Assembly: GCA_947502925.1 (NCBI GenBank)
Contig: CANNBS010000003.1
Location: 186,001-250,000 of the forward strand
Origin: an uncultured Marinicella sp.
Lineage (GTDB): Bacteria; Pseudomonadota; Gammaproteobacteria; Xanthomonadales; Marinicellaceae
Length of the DNA: 64,000 nucleotides
Reading direction: 5' to 3'
Shown here piece after piece: positions 55,558 through 63,629 of this stretch (its first letter is position 1; the number at the start of each line of letters is the position of its first letter). Under the pieces are notes generated by a model that saw nothing but the letters and a program-made list of their open reading frames with translations, did not search any database and was not told where the DNA came from. The position numbers and the translations under genes are program-made.

Positions 55558-56345
55558 TAATCGCCGCTTCATTTGATACAAATGACATCACAATGTGGGA
55601 AAACCGCGGTTTAATGTATGGTGATGGGGTGTTTGAAACCATGCGTTGTTTAAATCATGATTTGCCCTTATGGCCGTACCATCACCAGCGTTTAGAACAG
55701 TCCCTGGCTTATTTACAAATGGATTTGCCGGACTTTAAAATCGTGAAGAAAGCCATTAAAAAACAATCATCCGAAGAGCAAGGAGTGCTTCGCTTAACTG
55801 TATTTAGACAACAGCAAGGCCGGGGCTATCAGCCACACAGTCGGCAATGTCACTGGTTGTTAAGCGAATACCCTTACCAAGCCCAGAATCGACCACAAAC
55901 CCTGGCGTTAGCCAATCAACGATTATCCCCTCAGCCTTTGTTAAAAAATTTAAAACATTTAAACCGCTTACCACAAGTCTTGATTGCCGGTGAACTGGCT
56001 GATCAGAATGTCGATGATTTATTGGTGCTCAATTTGCATAATCATGTGATCGAAACCACCTGTCAGAATTTGCTTGTCATAAAAGATGAGCGTGTATTCA
56101 CACCTGACTTACAGGATTGTGGCGTTGAAGGGGTGGCATTAACCTGGCTCAAAGGACAAATGCAGATAAAAACGAAGCGGATGATGTTTTCTGATATCGA
56201 ACAGGCCGATGCCGTGATGACAGCCAATGCCGTGCATGGATTCAGAACGGTTGTGTCCATAAAAACGCTGGGGACATTCCAGACTAATCACCCAATCTGC
56301 GATAGAATAAGCAGTCTTTGGCAGCAACTGTTTAAATCAGCATGA
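55554..56345 (+). CDS. pabC: Aminodeoxychorismate lyase PabC
   Basis: PLP-dependent fold-IV enzyme that releases pyruvate from aminodeoxychorismate to give p-aminobenzoate. Motifs: YGDGVFETMRC near residue 22, the PLP-lysine in LKHLNRLPQVLIAGEL, and VIETTCQNLLVI with the phosphate-binding GVEGV. 263 residues. Overlaps pabB and mltG by 4 bases each. The fabF-pabC-mltG-tmk-holB order is conserved. Confidence 0.92.
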   Translation: MIIAASFDTNDITMWENRGLMYGDGVFETMRCLNHDLPLWPYHHQRLEQSLAYLQMDLPDFKIVKKAIKKQSSEEQGVLRLTVFRQQQGRGYQPHSRQCHWLLSEYPYQAQNRPQTLALANQRLSPQPLLKNLKHLNRLPQVLIAGELADQNVDDLLVLNLHNHVIETTCQNLLVIKDERVFTPDLQDCGVEGVALTWLKGQMQIKTKRMMFSDIEQADAVMTANAVHGFRTVVSIKTLGTFQTNHPICDRISSLWQQLFKSA

Positions 56346-57355
56346 AATCCATATTCCTGAAAACACTGTTTGCTTTGGTGGTGGCCATTTTATTGCTCTC
56401 GGTTGTGGTTTATTACCGCTATGAGCAATTTCTAAATACGCCGGTGTTTTCGGCAGATGAAACACGACTGGATATCCAGCCCGGTAGTTATTACGGTCAG
56501 CTTGTGGATCAAATTAAGCGCAAAAATGGCCGTGGTGAAACCTGGCAATGGCAATTTCTGGGGCGTTGGCATGGTTATCAGCACCAAATTAAAAGTGGTG
56601 AATATTTATTGACGGCTGAAGACACCCCCCGCAGTTTACTGGATGCCATTGCAGCTAATCGGGTTATTAGTTATTCGTGGACCATGGTTGAAGGCCAGAC
56701 CTGGCAGCAAGTTCAGCAACAACTGGCACAGTTAGATGCACTGAAACGAGAATTAAGCGACAAGTCAGAAGCAGAAATAATTGCGCTGTTAGGCATCGAA
56801 GCGCCATCCATGGAAGGCCAATTATTGCCGGAGACCTATCAATATACCCGGGCAGATACGGATTTGATGTTATTACAAAGGGCGCATAGGGATTTACAAG
56901 CGGTGCTACAACAAGCCTGGGATCAGCGAGACGCGGGATTAGCCTTAAAAAACCCTTATGAATTACTGATTTTGGCCTCCATCATCGAAAAAGAAACGGC
57001 CATCGCCTCAGAGCGAAACATCATTTCGGGTGTGTTTAACCGGCGTCTGCAGAAAAACATGCGATTACAAACAGATCCGACGGTTATTTATGGTGTTGGC
57101 CATGATTATGCAGGCGACATCACGTATCAGCATTTACGTACAGATACACCGTATAACACCTACACACGGCATGGGTTGCCGCCAACGCCGATTGCCATGG
57201 CCGGTGCGGAATCAATTTATGCCGCCGGTCAGCCTAATGACGGTGGCGAATTGTATTTTGTCGCCAGTGGTGACGGTGGACATGTGTTCAGTGAAACTTA
57301 TCAACAGCATCAACAAGCTGTGAAAAATTATTTAAAAAAACAACATGAGCAATAA
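56342..57355 (+). CDS. mltG: Endolytic transglycosylase MltG
   Basis: Inner-membrane lytic transglycosylase thought to end glycan strand synthesis. One N-terminal transmembrane helix (about 7-27), a LysM-like region with VEGQTWQQVQQQL, and the YceG domain with catalytic Glu in LASIIEKETA and NRRLQKNMRLQTDPTVIYG. 337 residues is normal. Overlaps tmk by 11 bases. Confidence 0.95.
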   Translation: MKSIFLKTLFALVVAILLLSVVVYYRYEQFLNTPVFSADETRLDIQPGSYYGQLVDQIKRKNGRGETWQWQFLGRWHGYQHQIKSGEYLLTAEDTPRSLLDAIAANRVISYSWTMVEGQTWQQVQQQLAQLDALKRELSDKSEAEIIALLGIEAPSMEGQLLPETYQYTRADTDLMLLQRAHRDLQAVLQQAWDQRDAGLALKNPYELLILASIIEKETAIASERNIISGVFNRRLQKNMRLQTDPTVIYGVGHDYAGDITYQHLRTDTPYNTYTRHGLPPTPIAMAGAESIYAAGQPNDGGELYFVASGDGGHVFSETYQQHQQAVKNYLKKQHEQ

Positions 57356-57977
57356 AGCCCGTTTTATTACCCTGGAAGGCTCTGAGGGTGCCGGTAAAAC
57401 CACCGCCCTCAATACTGTCAAAAATCAATTAGAACAATGGCAAGTGCCTTATATTGTGACCCGAGAACCCGGTGGTGAGGAAACGGCCGAATTGATACGC
57501 GATATTCTATTACAATCTAAACACCTGGAACCGATAACTGAATTACTGTTGATGTTTGCAGCACGTCATGAGCATGTCAAAAAAGTTATTGAGCCCGGGT
57601 TGAAGCAGGGTACCTGGGTTATTTCAGACCGCTTTGTGGACGCCAGCTTTGCTTATCAGGGTTTTGGTCGTGGGCTTGATTTGGATTTTATTCAGCATTT
57701 AGAACAGTTAACCGTGGACAAAAATCAACCGGATTTGACTTTGTGGTTGGATGTGGCGCCGGAAGTCGGTTTAAAAAGGGCTTCGATGCGTTCTGAAAAA
57801 GACCGCATCGAACAGGAAAACCATGATTTTTTTAAACGCATTCGTGATGGGTACCGCCATCGCCAGGCGCAATATCCCCAGCGCATTAAAACCATTGATG
57901 CCAACCGCTCTGTTCAGGCTGTGCAAGAACAAATAAGCAGCCTCATGCAATCCTATGATCATTGGGTGAACCCATGA
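57345..57977 (+). CDS. tmk: Thymidylate kinase
   Basis: Phosphorylates dTMP to dTDP. P-loop EGSEGAGKTT, the DRX motif in ISDRFVDASFAYQG, and REPGGEETAELIRD are visible. 210 residues. Start overlaps mltG, and the stop overlaps the holB ATG by 3 bases. Confidence 0.96.
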   Translation: MSNKARFITLEGSEGAGKTTALNTVKNQLEQWQVPYIVTREPGGEETAELIRDILLQSKHLEPITELLLMFAARHEHVKKVIEPGLKQGTWVISDRFVDASFAYQGFGRGLDLDFIQHLEQLTVDKNQPDLTLWLDVAPEVGLKRASMRSEKDRIEQENHDFFKRIRDGYRHRQAQYPQRIKTIDANRSVQAVQEQISSLMQSYDHWVNP

Positions 57978-58948
57978 TTTATCCCTGGTTAAAACCGACT
58001 TTAGATCAATGGAACCAGCAGCTGGCTGCCAACAGAAAACCCCAGGCGATGATTATCGAGGGCAACCAGGGCATTGGAAAATCAGCCTTGACCCAAGCCA
58101 TTGTCGCCGGCTTGTTGTGTCGCAAACCAACGCCTGAACCCTGTGGTCAATGTCAGAGTTGTCGTATTTTTGGTTCAGGCCACCATCCGGATTTAATGTC
58201 TGTTGAGACAGATAAAAACCTCATCAAAGTCGCTTCCATTCGCGCATTGGTGCAGTTTTTTACCGCCACCGCTCATAGCGCACCGCATAAGGTGGCGGTG
58301 ATTGATCACGCTGATCACATGAACACAGCGGCCGCCAATGCCTTGTTAAAGGTATTGGAAGAACCGCCTGAGGGTAGTTTGTTAATTTTACAAACAGACC
58401 GCATGCATCATTTGTTACCAACCATTCGCTCACGTTGCGTGCACTTAAAATTGCACTGCAATAAAGATCAATATCCGGTCATTAAGCAATGGTTACAACA
58501 GCAGCACCCAAATCTCAGTGCAGAGCAACTGGATCGTTTATGGACATTGAGTCCGGGTTTGCCGCTACAAGTAAACGCCATGATTGAAGAAGATGTGGCC
58601 TCACAACTGGAAGATCATTTAAGTCAGTTTCTTGACTATTTCACGGGTCAACAATCGCTGGTGATTGTTTCCCAGTATCTGGATAAACATGTAACGCATC
58701 ATCACTGGCCGTTACTTCAGGCGATTTTATTACACTGGCTTAAAGTTAGCCATGGCGACGATCCAGACCAATTAAACTGGGCTCATCCATTGCGTCAATG
58801 GTTATATCAACGACCACAGCCCGATGCTTTGGTGTTAAAATTGTGCCAATTAATCAATACAATTATGGTAAACTTAAATAACCAAATAAAGACCCGGTTA
58901 ATGATTGAATCTATGATGGTACAAATTAAACAAACCGGTACGAAGTAA
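57974..58948 (+). CDS. holB: DNA polymerase III subunit delta'
   Basis: Clamp-loader subunit. P-loop GNQGIGKS near residue 33, zinc module CGQCQSCRIF near 60, and EEPPEGSLLIL with the sensor region TIRSRC. Start is set at ATG 57974, overlapping the tmk stop; a TTG at 57962 is also open. 324 residues. The tmk-holB-pilZ order is as in Pseudomonas. Confidence 0.94.
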   Translation: MIYPWLKPTLDQWNQQLAANRKPQAMIIEGNQGIGKSALTQAIVAGLLCRKPTPEPCGQCQSCRIFGSGHHPDLMSVETDKNLIKVASIRALVQFFTATAHSAPHKVAVIDHADHMNTAAANALLKVLEEPPEGSLLILQTDRMHHLLPTIRSRCVHLKLHCNKDQYPVIKQWLQQQHPNLSAEQLDRLWTLSPGLPLQVNAMIEEDVASQLEDHLSQFLDYFTGQQSLVIVSQYLDKHVTHHHWPLLQAILLHWLKVSHGDDPDQLNWAHPLRQWLYQRPQPDALVLKLCQLINTIMVNLNNQIKTRLMIESMMVQIKQTGTK

Positions 58949-58978
58949 AAGTTTCTAAACACACAGGGGTTAGCAATT

Positions 58979-59335
58979 ATGGCATTTTCAGCCGGAATGG
59001 CCAAAAAAGGCATATTGTCACTTAACATCCAGGGTGCGGCTCAGTTACACCAGCATTACATGCCTTATATTGAAAACGGTGGTTTGTTTGTCAAAACCAA
59101 CAAAAACTACCAAATGGGTGACGAGGTTTTTTTGATTTTAACGCTGGATGACGATGAGCGCATGCCGGTGACCGGTAAAGTGGTTTGGATTACCCCAAAA
59201 GGGGCGCAGGGATCGCGGGTTCAGGGCATCGGTGTACAGTTTAACGATAACAGTGATATGGATAACATCAAAACTAAAATTCACAGCATATTGGCGCCTT
59301 ACAATGGCGAAGATATTGCCACATTAACTTTGTGA
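58979..59335 (+). CDS. pilZ: Type IV pilus assembly protein PilZ
   Basis: 118-residue single PilZ domain. It matches the founding PilZ of pilus biogenesis: LSLNIQGAAQLHQHYMPYIENGGLFV, GDEVFLILTL and VVWITPKGAQGSRVQGIGVQF. The RxxxR and D/NxSxxG motifs needed for c-di-GMP binding are not seen at full strength (the N-terminal Arg pair is absent), as in Pseudomonas and Xanthomonas PilZ. In Xanthomonas PilZ bridges FimX and PilB. Here it is followed by an unknown gene and a FimX-like gene. Confidence 0.93.
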   Translation: MAFSAGMAKKGILSLNIQGAAQLHQHYMPYIENGGLFVKTNKNYQMGDEVFLILTLDDDERMPVTGKVVWITPKGAQGSRVQGIGVQFNDNSDMDNIKTKIHSILAPYNGEDIATLTL

Positions 59336-59341
59336 TGTCTT

Positions 59342-59836
59342 ATGCGTGATCTGTTAAATGGTCATGAACTGTCTCATCTTGAAGAAGAAATTCGGCAATC
59401 TGAACAGGTTTTATACGTTCAAAAAAATAACATTGAAGGACTTCATAACAGCCTCAAGGCGATTACATTAAAAACCGGCTGGGCGCTGTATGTCTGGGAC
59501 AGCGACCGAGGTCTCATCAATATAAAAAGTTCTGAACCGCCTCCACCACGTACCGATGTGTTTAAAGATGCTGTGAAATTTGCTCTGGCGCGAAAACATT
59601 TTTCGGTGTTTGTGTTCCCGGTTATTGATAAGGACAGTTGGCTACAATGCAAAATGTACTTTAATAAAAACACACCGGAGTCAACTCAGCCTGTGAAATT
59701 CCTGTTTATTCTGCCCCGTGAAGAAAGCCATTCCTTTTTTACGGAAAAAGCCCATAAGGTGTCTTTTAACACCGGTCTCGATGGTAATTTTGTTTTGCGG
59801 GATGGTCGTTGGGTGAGTGCCGATGAAATTAGATGA
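59342..59836 (+). CDS. Unknown 164-residue protein between pilZ and the FimX-like gene
   Basis: I do not recognise a family. No signal peptide or membrane helix is seen, so it is probably cytoplasmic. Residues 10-45 could form a coiled coil. A predicted mixed alpha/beta domain follows (TLKTGWALYVWDSDRGLINI, FSVFVFPVIDKDSW, FLFILP), which could be GAF-like or roadblock-like in size. It begins 6 bases after pilZ, and its last 14 bases overlap the next gene, so the three genes are almost certainly translated from one message. An adaptor in the PilZ-FimX pathway is an inference. Confidence 0.7.
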   Translation: MRDLLNGHELSHLEEEIRQSEQVLYVQKNNIEGLHNSLKAITLKTGWALYVWDSDRGLINIKSSEPPPPRTDVFKDAVKFALARKHFSVFVFPVIDKDSWLQCKMYFNKNTPESTQPVKFLFILPREESHSFFTEKAHKVSFNTGLDGNFVLRDGRWVSADEIR

Positions 59837-62363
59837 TCAAAGCGTCGTCATTGCCTGTTCCAGTAAAGCGGATCGTTTAAAATTTTTTAATTTTTTCGAT
59901 GATTTAAATGTCGAAAAAATATTGACCGCGAGTCATTTAGAACAAATGAATGAGTTGTTGGCTGACGATGGGGTTGCTGTTGGGTTGCTGGCTGTTGAAG
60001 TGTCAGGAGAATGGATTAAAAGCATGCAACAATTGGCACAGTTGCGCCAAAATTTTCCCGATTTAAAAATCATTGGCCTGGTGGCAAATGATATTCGGTT
60101 TAATTATTCAGAATATCAGGACATTAAAAAATGGGTGGCTCATCTGGTGTATTCGCCGCTGAGTCACAATCAACTGGTTGCGGTTACGGCGTTATTGGAT
60201 CAGAACAAAGCAAATACAGAATTAGAAAGTTATCTTCAGGGTGCGTTCCAGGCCGGTAGTTTGTCGATGCTTTTGGCGGAGGCTAAAAGCCATAGTATTG
60301 TGCAGGTCAATGAACGTTTTTTACAGGAGTTTAATGTTTATAAGGAAAATATAATTGGCCAGCAATGGCTGAATTATTTGGCGCAGGAACAACAGAAAAA
60401 AATTGAACAATACCAGACCCGATTGAATGAAACGGGCCATTTAGAGATTCAGTCTAAGTGCAATATCGATGGCGAGTCATATCCGCTTAAACTGTGTGCC
60501 TATTATTTAACTTTTAACGGTGTACCGCATAATTTAATTGAATTCCATGACCAAAGTAACCATGTCTTTCGTCAAAAAATGCTCTATTTTCTGGATAAAA
60601 TCAGGGCCATTGATTTTGTTTCCAAACGTTCAGATGAATTATTAAAACAAATGGTTATATGGGCTGATTTTGATTTTTGTTTCATGCTCAGTAAAGGCCG
60701 CAGTCGGGCTTATGATCAAATTATTTTTGATTATTCTAAAACCAACCATGCCGAACATTTTATCGAGTGTAATCATGACTTTATTTTCAGAAAACTCAAA
60801 AATGTCAGAATATTGTCTTTAAGTGAACATGCCAGTCAACATATCCCCGGTGATGAATTTGTCACCATGAATGATGTTGAATCGATTATGGTTTTTAATT
60901 GTCGGGTCAACAAACATCACCAGGCGATTTTGGTTTTAGGTGGCGGCCGTGCTTACACACGTTGGAATCAATTAAAATTATTGTTCAGTAAACTGGTTGA
61001 GCACTATCGAGCCACCATGGCCTTTAAACAATTAAAACATTCCCATGAGTCAGAAAGTCAATATGATGTGTTGACCAACTTGCTTAATCGCCGTTACATC
61101 ATCAAATATATTGAAAAATCCATTGATAGAGCGGCTAAAAAGAAACAGTCACTGGCTGTCATATTTTTAGATTTGGACCGTTTTAAGGTTATTAATGATT
61201 CTTTAGGCCATGACATAGGTGATCAGGTGCTGGTTAATGTCGCCAATATCCTGAATGACCATGTGCAAGATTACGGGGTGGCCGCACGCTATGCGGGTGA
61301 TGAATTTCTGCTGTTACTCAACAACCACGTGAGCATGGAAAACATCCGCCAGGTGTCGGATAATATTCTTAAATCGGTGGCCGAGCCGGTGACATTAGCC
61401 GATGGCAGTGAAATAAAATTAACCATATCATTAGGCATCGCGGTATATCCGGAACACGGTAAAATGGTTAATTCACTGATTAAACACGCGGATGTGGCGC
61501 TGTATGATGCCAAGTTAAATGGTAAAAATCAGTATTCCATTTACCGCACTGAATTGGATGGTGAACAGGCCAAACAAAGTGAGGAAATGGTAAAAAATTT
61601 AGAACAAGCCATTGAATCAGACCAGATTGAAGTTTATTACCAACCCAAGATTGATGCCAAATCCGAAGATATTGCCGGTTTTGAAGCCCTGGTCAGGTGG
61701 CAGCATCCTGAACTGGGTATTATCAGCCCCGGTTTATTTGTGCCATTAGCCGAACAATCGGGTTTGATTCATAAAATTGGCTTATTGGTGATTGAAAAAT
61801 CAGCCCGATGTTTAAAAAAGTGGCAATCTAATTACGACTTACCTTTGACCATGTCAGTCAATTTATCGCCCATTCAGCTCAATGACAACCGCTTAATTGA
61901 TCGCATTCGATATGTTATAAACCAGACGGACATTCAACCCAAAGATTTAGATTTTGAAATTACCGAAAGTGAAAAGTTTAAAAGTGTTAAAGATGCGCTG
62001 GTCATGTTTAAACGGATTGTGGATTTGGGTTGCAAATTATCCATCGATGATTTTGGTACCGGACATTCCACGCTGGATTATTTGCGCAAAATTCCGGCTA
62101 AAACTTTGAAAATTGATCAGGTATTCGTCAAGAATATCGGATTAAGCCCCGATGATGAAGCCATTTTAGATGCCACCATCGATATGGCTAAGCGGGTGGG
62201 GCATTTTATTGTGGCTGAAGGTGTAGAAACCGAAAACCAGCGGCAATATCTAAGCCATAAAGGCTGTGATTTTTTTCAGGGGTATTTGTTTAGTCGGCCA
62301 TTACCGGCATCTAAAATTGAACAAATACTTGAACAGCGTGCACAAATCTTAAAAAACCATTAA
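59823..62363 (+). CDS. FimX-like REC-PAS-GGDEF-EAL protein
   Basis: 846-residue cytoplasmic protein. Residues 1-125 resemble a response-regulator receiver without the acidic pocket or phosphoacceptor Asp (LLAVEVSG where LLDxxMP is usual). A PAS-like domain (about 140-260) and a GAF-like middle part (about 265-410) follow. GGDEF (about 425-590) has AGDEF at 491-495, and EAL (about 605-845) has E621 in EALVRWQHP, DDFGTGHST at 742-750, AEGVE and QGYLFSRPLP. This order matches Pseudomonas FimX, but both catalytic motifs look intact here, unlike FimX. The ATG at 59823 is preferred to a GTG at 59817. Overlaps the preceding gene by 14 bases. Confidence 0.85.
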   Translation: MKLDDQSVVIACSSKADRLKFFNFFDDLNVEKILTASHLEQMNELLADDGVAVGLLAVEVSGEWIKSMQQLAQLRQNFPDLKIIGLVANDIRFNYSEYQDIKKWVAHLVYSPLSHNQLVAVTALLDQNKANTELESYLQGAFQAGSLSMLLAEAKSHSIVQVNERFLQEFNVYKENIIGQQWLNYLAQEQQKKIEQYQTRLNETGHLEIQSKCNIDGESYPLKLCAYYLTFNGVPHNLIEFHDQSNHVFRQKMLYFLDKIRAIDFVSKRSDELLKQMVIWADFDFCFMLSKGRSRAYDQIIFDYSKTNHAEHFIECNHDFIFRKLKNVRILSLSEHASQHIPGDEFVTMNDVESIMVFNCRVNKHHQAILVLGGGRAYTRWNQLKLLFSKLVEHYRATMAFKQLKHSHESESQYDVLTNLLNRRYIIKYIEKSIDRAAKKKQSLAVIFLDLDRFKVINDSLGHDIGDQVLVNVANILNDHVQDYGVAARYAGDEFLLLLNNHVSMENIRQVSDNILKSVAEPVTLADGSEIKLTISLGIAVYPEHGKMVNSLIKHADVALYDAKLNGKNQYSIYRTELDGEQAKQSEEMVKNLEQAIESDQIEVYYQPKIDAKSEDIAGFEALVRWQHPELGIISPGLFVPLAEQSGLIHKIGLLVIEKSARCLKKWQSNYDLPLTMSVNLSPIQLNDNRLIDRIRYVINQTDIQPKDLDFEITESEKFKSVKDALVMFKRIVDLGCKLSIDDFGTGHSTLDYLRKIPAKTLKIDQVFVKNIGLSPDDEAILDATIDMAKRVGHFIVAEGVETENQRQYLSHKGCDFFQGYLFSRPLPASKIEQILEQRAQILKNH

Positions 62364-62370
62364 AGATAAT

Positions 62371-62398
62371 GAACTTTTTCACTGGACGACGAGTCCAA
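62371..62398 (+). promoter_or_regulatory. Sigma-E/AlgU-type promoter of rpoE
   Basis: GAACTT (62371-62376), a 17-base spacer and TCCAA (62394-62398) fit the RpoE/AlgU consensus (GAACTT, about 16-17 bases, TCTGA/TCTAA) with one or two mismatches in the -10 element. Autoregulated promoters of this type precede rpoE in E. coli and algU in Pseudomonas. Confidence 0.65.
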
Positions 62399-62434
62399 CC
62401 AGGCACATGAATGAAGCAAGACAACAACACTAAA

Positions 62435-63046
62435 ATGTCGGAAAAAACCCTCGATGCAGAATTGGTCGAACAGGCCAAGAAAGGCCACATGCCTGCCTTT
62501 GAAATGTTGGTTAACCGTTATCAGCAAAGGGTGGCCAATGTGATTGCCAAATTGGTCAAAAATCGCAGCGAGATTGAAGATGTGGCACAAGAAGTGTTTA
62601 TAAAGGTTTTCCGGGCATTACCACGATTTCGTGGCGATAGTTCCTTTTACACTTGGGTTTATCGGATTGCCATTAATACCGCCAAGAATCATCTGGTTGC
62701 AAAATCACGGCGTATTCAAAACACTCAGGTGGAATACGAAGAAGCCGAATCTTTTAGTGGAAACGAAGCCCATCGGAACTTAGACACACCTGATGCGGTC
62801 TATGCCCGTGGTGAACTTGAACAAGTCATGTCTAAAGCCATCAGTCAGTTACCGGAAGACCTGAAAACGGCCATAATCCTTCGTGAAGTGGATGGTTTGA
62901 GTTACGAAGACATTGCTTCAGAAATGGACTGCCCGATTGGTACGGTGCGATCTCGCATATTCAGAGCCCGGGATGCCATCGATCAAGCATTGAGACCCTT
63001 ATTAGATAAAGAGCAACACAATAAAGAACATGTCAGATCAATCTAA
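62435..63046 (+). CDS. rpoE: RNA polymerase sigma-E factor (RpoE/AlgU)
   Basis: Group IV (ECF) sigma factor that answers envelope stress. Region 2 has RYQQRVANVIAKLVKNRSEIEDVAQEVFIKVFRALPRFRG, and region 4 has LPEDLKTAIILREVDGLSYEDIASEMDCPIGTVRSRIFRARD. The start at 62435 makes the N-terminus align base for base with E. coli RpoE and leaves a leader after the sigma-E promoter; an ATG at 62411 with AGG upstream would add eight residues but lie only a few bases after the transcript start. 203 residues. Overlaps rseA by 17 bases. Confidence 0.94.
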   Translation: MSEKTLDAELVEQAKKGHMPAFEMLVNRYQQRVANVIAKLVKNRSEIEDVAQEVFIKVFRALPRFRGDSSFYTWVYRIAINTAKNHLVAKSRRIQNTQVEYEEAESFSGNEAHRNLDTPDAVYARGELEQVMSKAISQLPEDLKTAIILREVDGLSYEDIASEMDCPIGTVRSRIFRARDAIDQALRPLLDKEQHNKEHVRSI

Positions 63047-63629
63047 ACAAAATATTTCCCAATTAATGGATGGTGAGTTATCCCGTGATTGCAGCCGCTT
63101 TTTACTGAAGCGCATGAATCACGATGCCGATTTTCGTGACAGCTGGAATCATTATCATTTATTACGCTCCGCTGTTCAGCAGGATGGTCAAGCACCACTG
63201 ATGCTTAATTTAGGAAGTCGTGTGGTGCAGCGTTTACAGTCAGGTTCAGAGGCTGACAAACCCTCTGCCACATCGGGTCGCGGATGGCTAAAAGCCATGA
63301 CCGGTTCTGCCATCGCCGCTTCTGTGGCTTTGCTGGCGGTGATATCTTTTAATCAAAATAACCTGTCATCCGCGGATATGGATTCACAGGTTCCAGAATA
63401 CGCCAAAACAGCTAAACAACTGATTAATCCGCCCAATGCGTTTACCGCTCGGGTTGAACAAAAACCACGTTATACTCGATACCCGGATTTAACACCTCAG
63501 GTACAACATTATATTATGGACAAAAATACCCAAACAGTGGTGCCGATTTATTATCGGATTCAATCCGGCCAGCAATCACCGGTTCAACAAAGCATTCAAA
63601 ACCAAGCCAGACATTACACGGACGAATGA
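63030..63629 (+). CDS. rseA: Anti-sigma-E factor RseA
   Basis: 199-residue inner-membrane anti-sigma factor that holds RpoE until cleaved by DegS and RseP. The N-terminal domain has SQLMDGELSRDCSRFLLKRM and WNHYHLLRSAV, the RseA pattern. One transmembrane helix lies at about 92-110, then a Gln-rich periplasmic part. In E. coli RseB binds the periplasmic part, but here the next gene is rseC, not rseB. The start overlaps rpoE, and the stop overlaps rseC by 4 bases. Confidence 0.88.
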   Translation: MSDQSKQNISQLMDGELSRDCSRFLLKRMNHDADFRDSWNHYHLLRSAVQQDGQAPLMLNLGSRVVQRLQSGSEADKPSATSGRGWLKAMTGSAIAASVALLAVISFNQNNLSSADMDSQVPEYAKTAKQLINPPNAFTARVEQKPRYTRYPDLTPQVQHYIMDKNTQTVVPIYYRIQSGQQSPVQQSIQNQARHYTDE

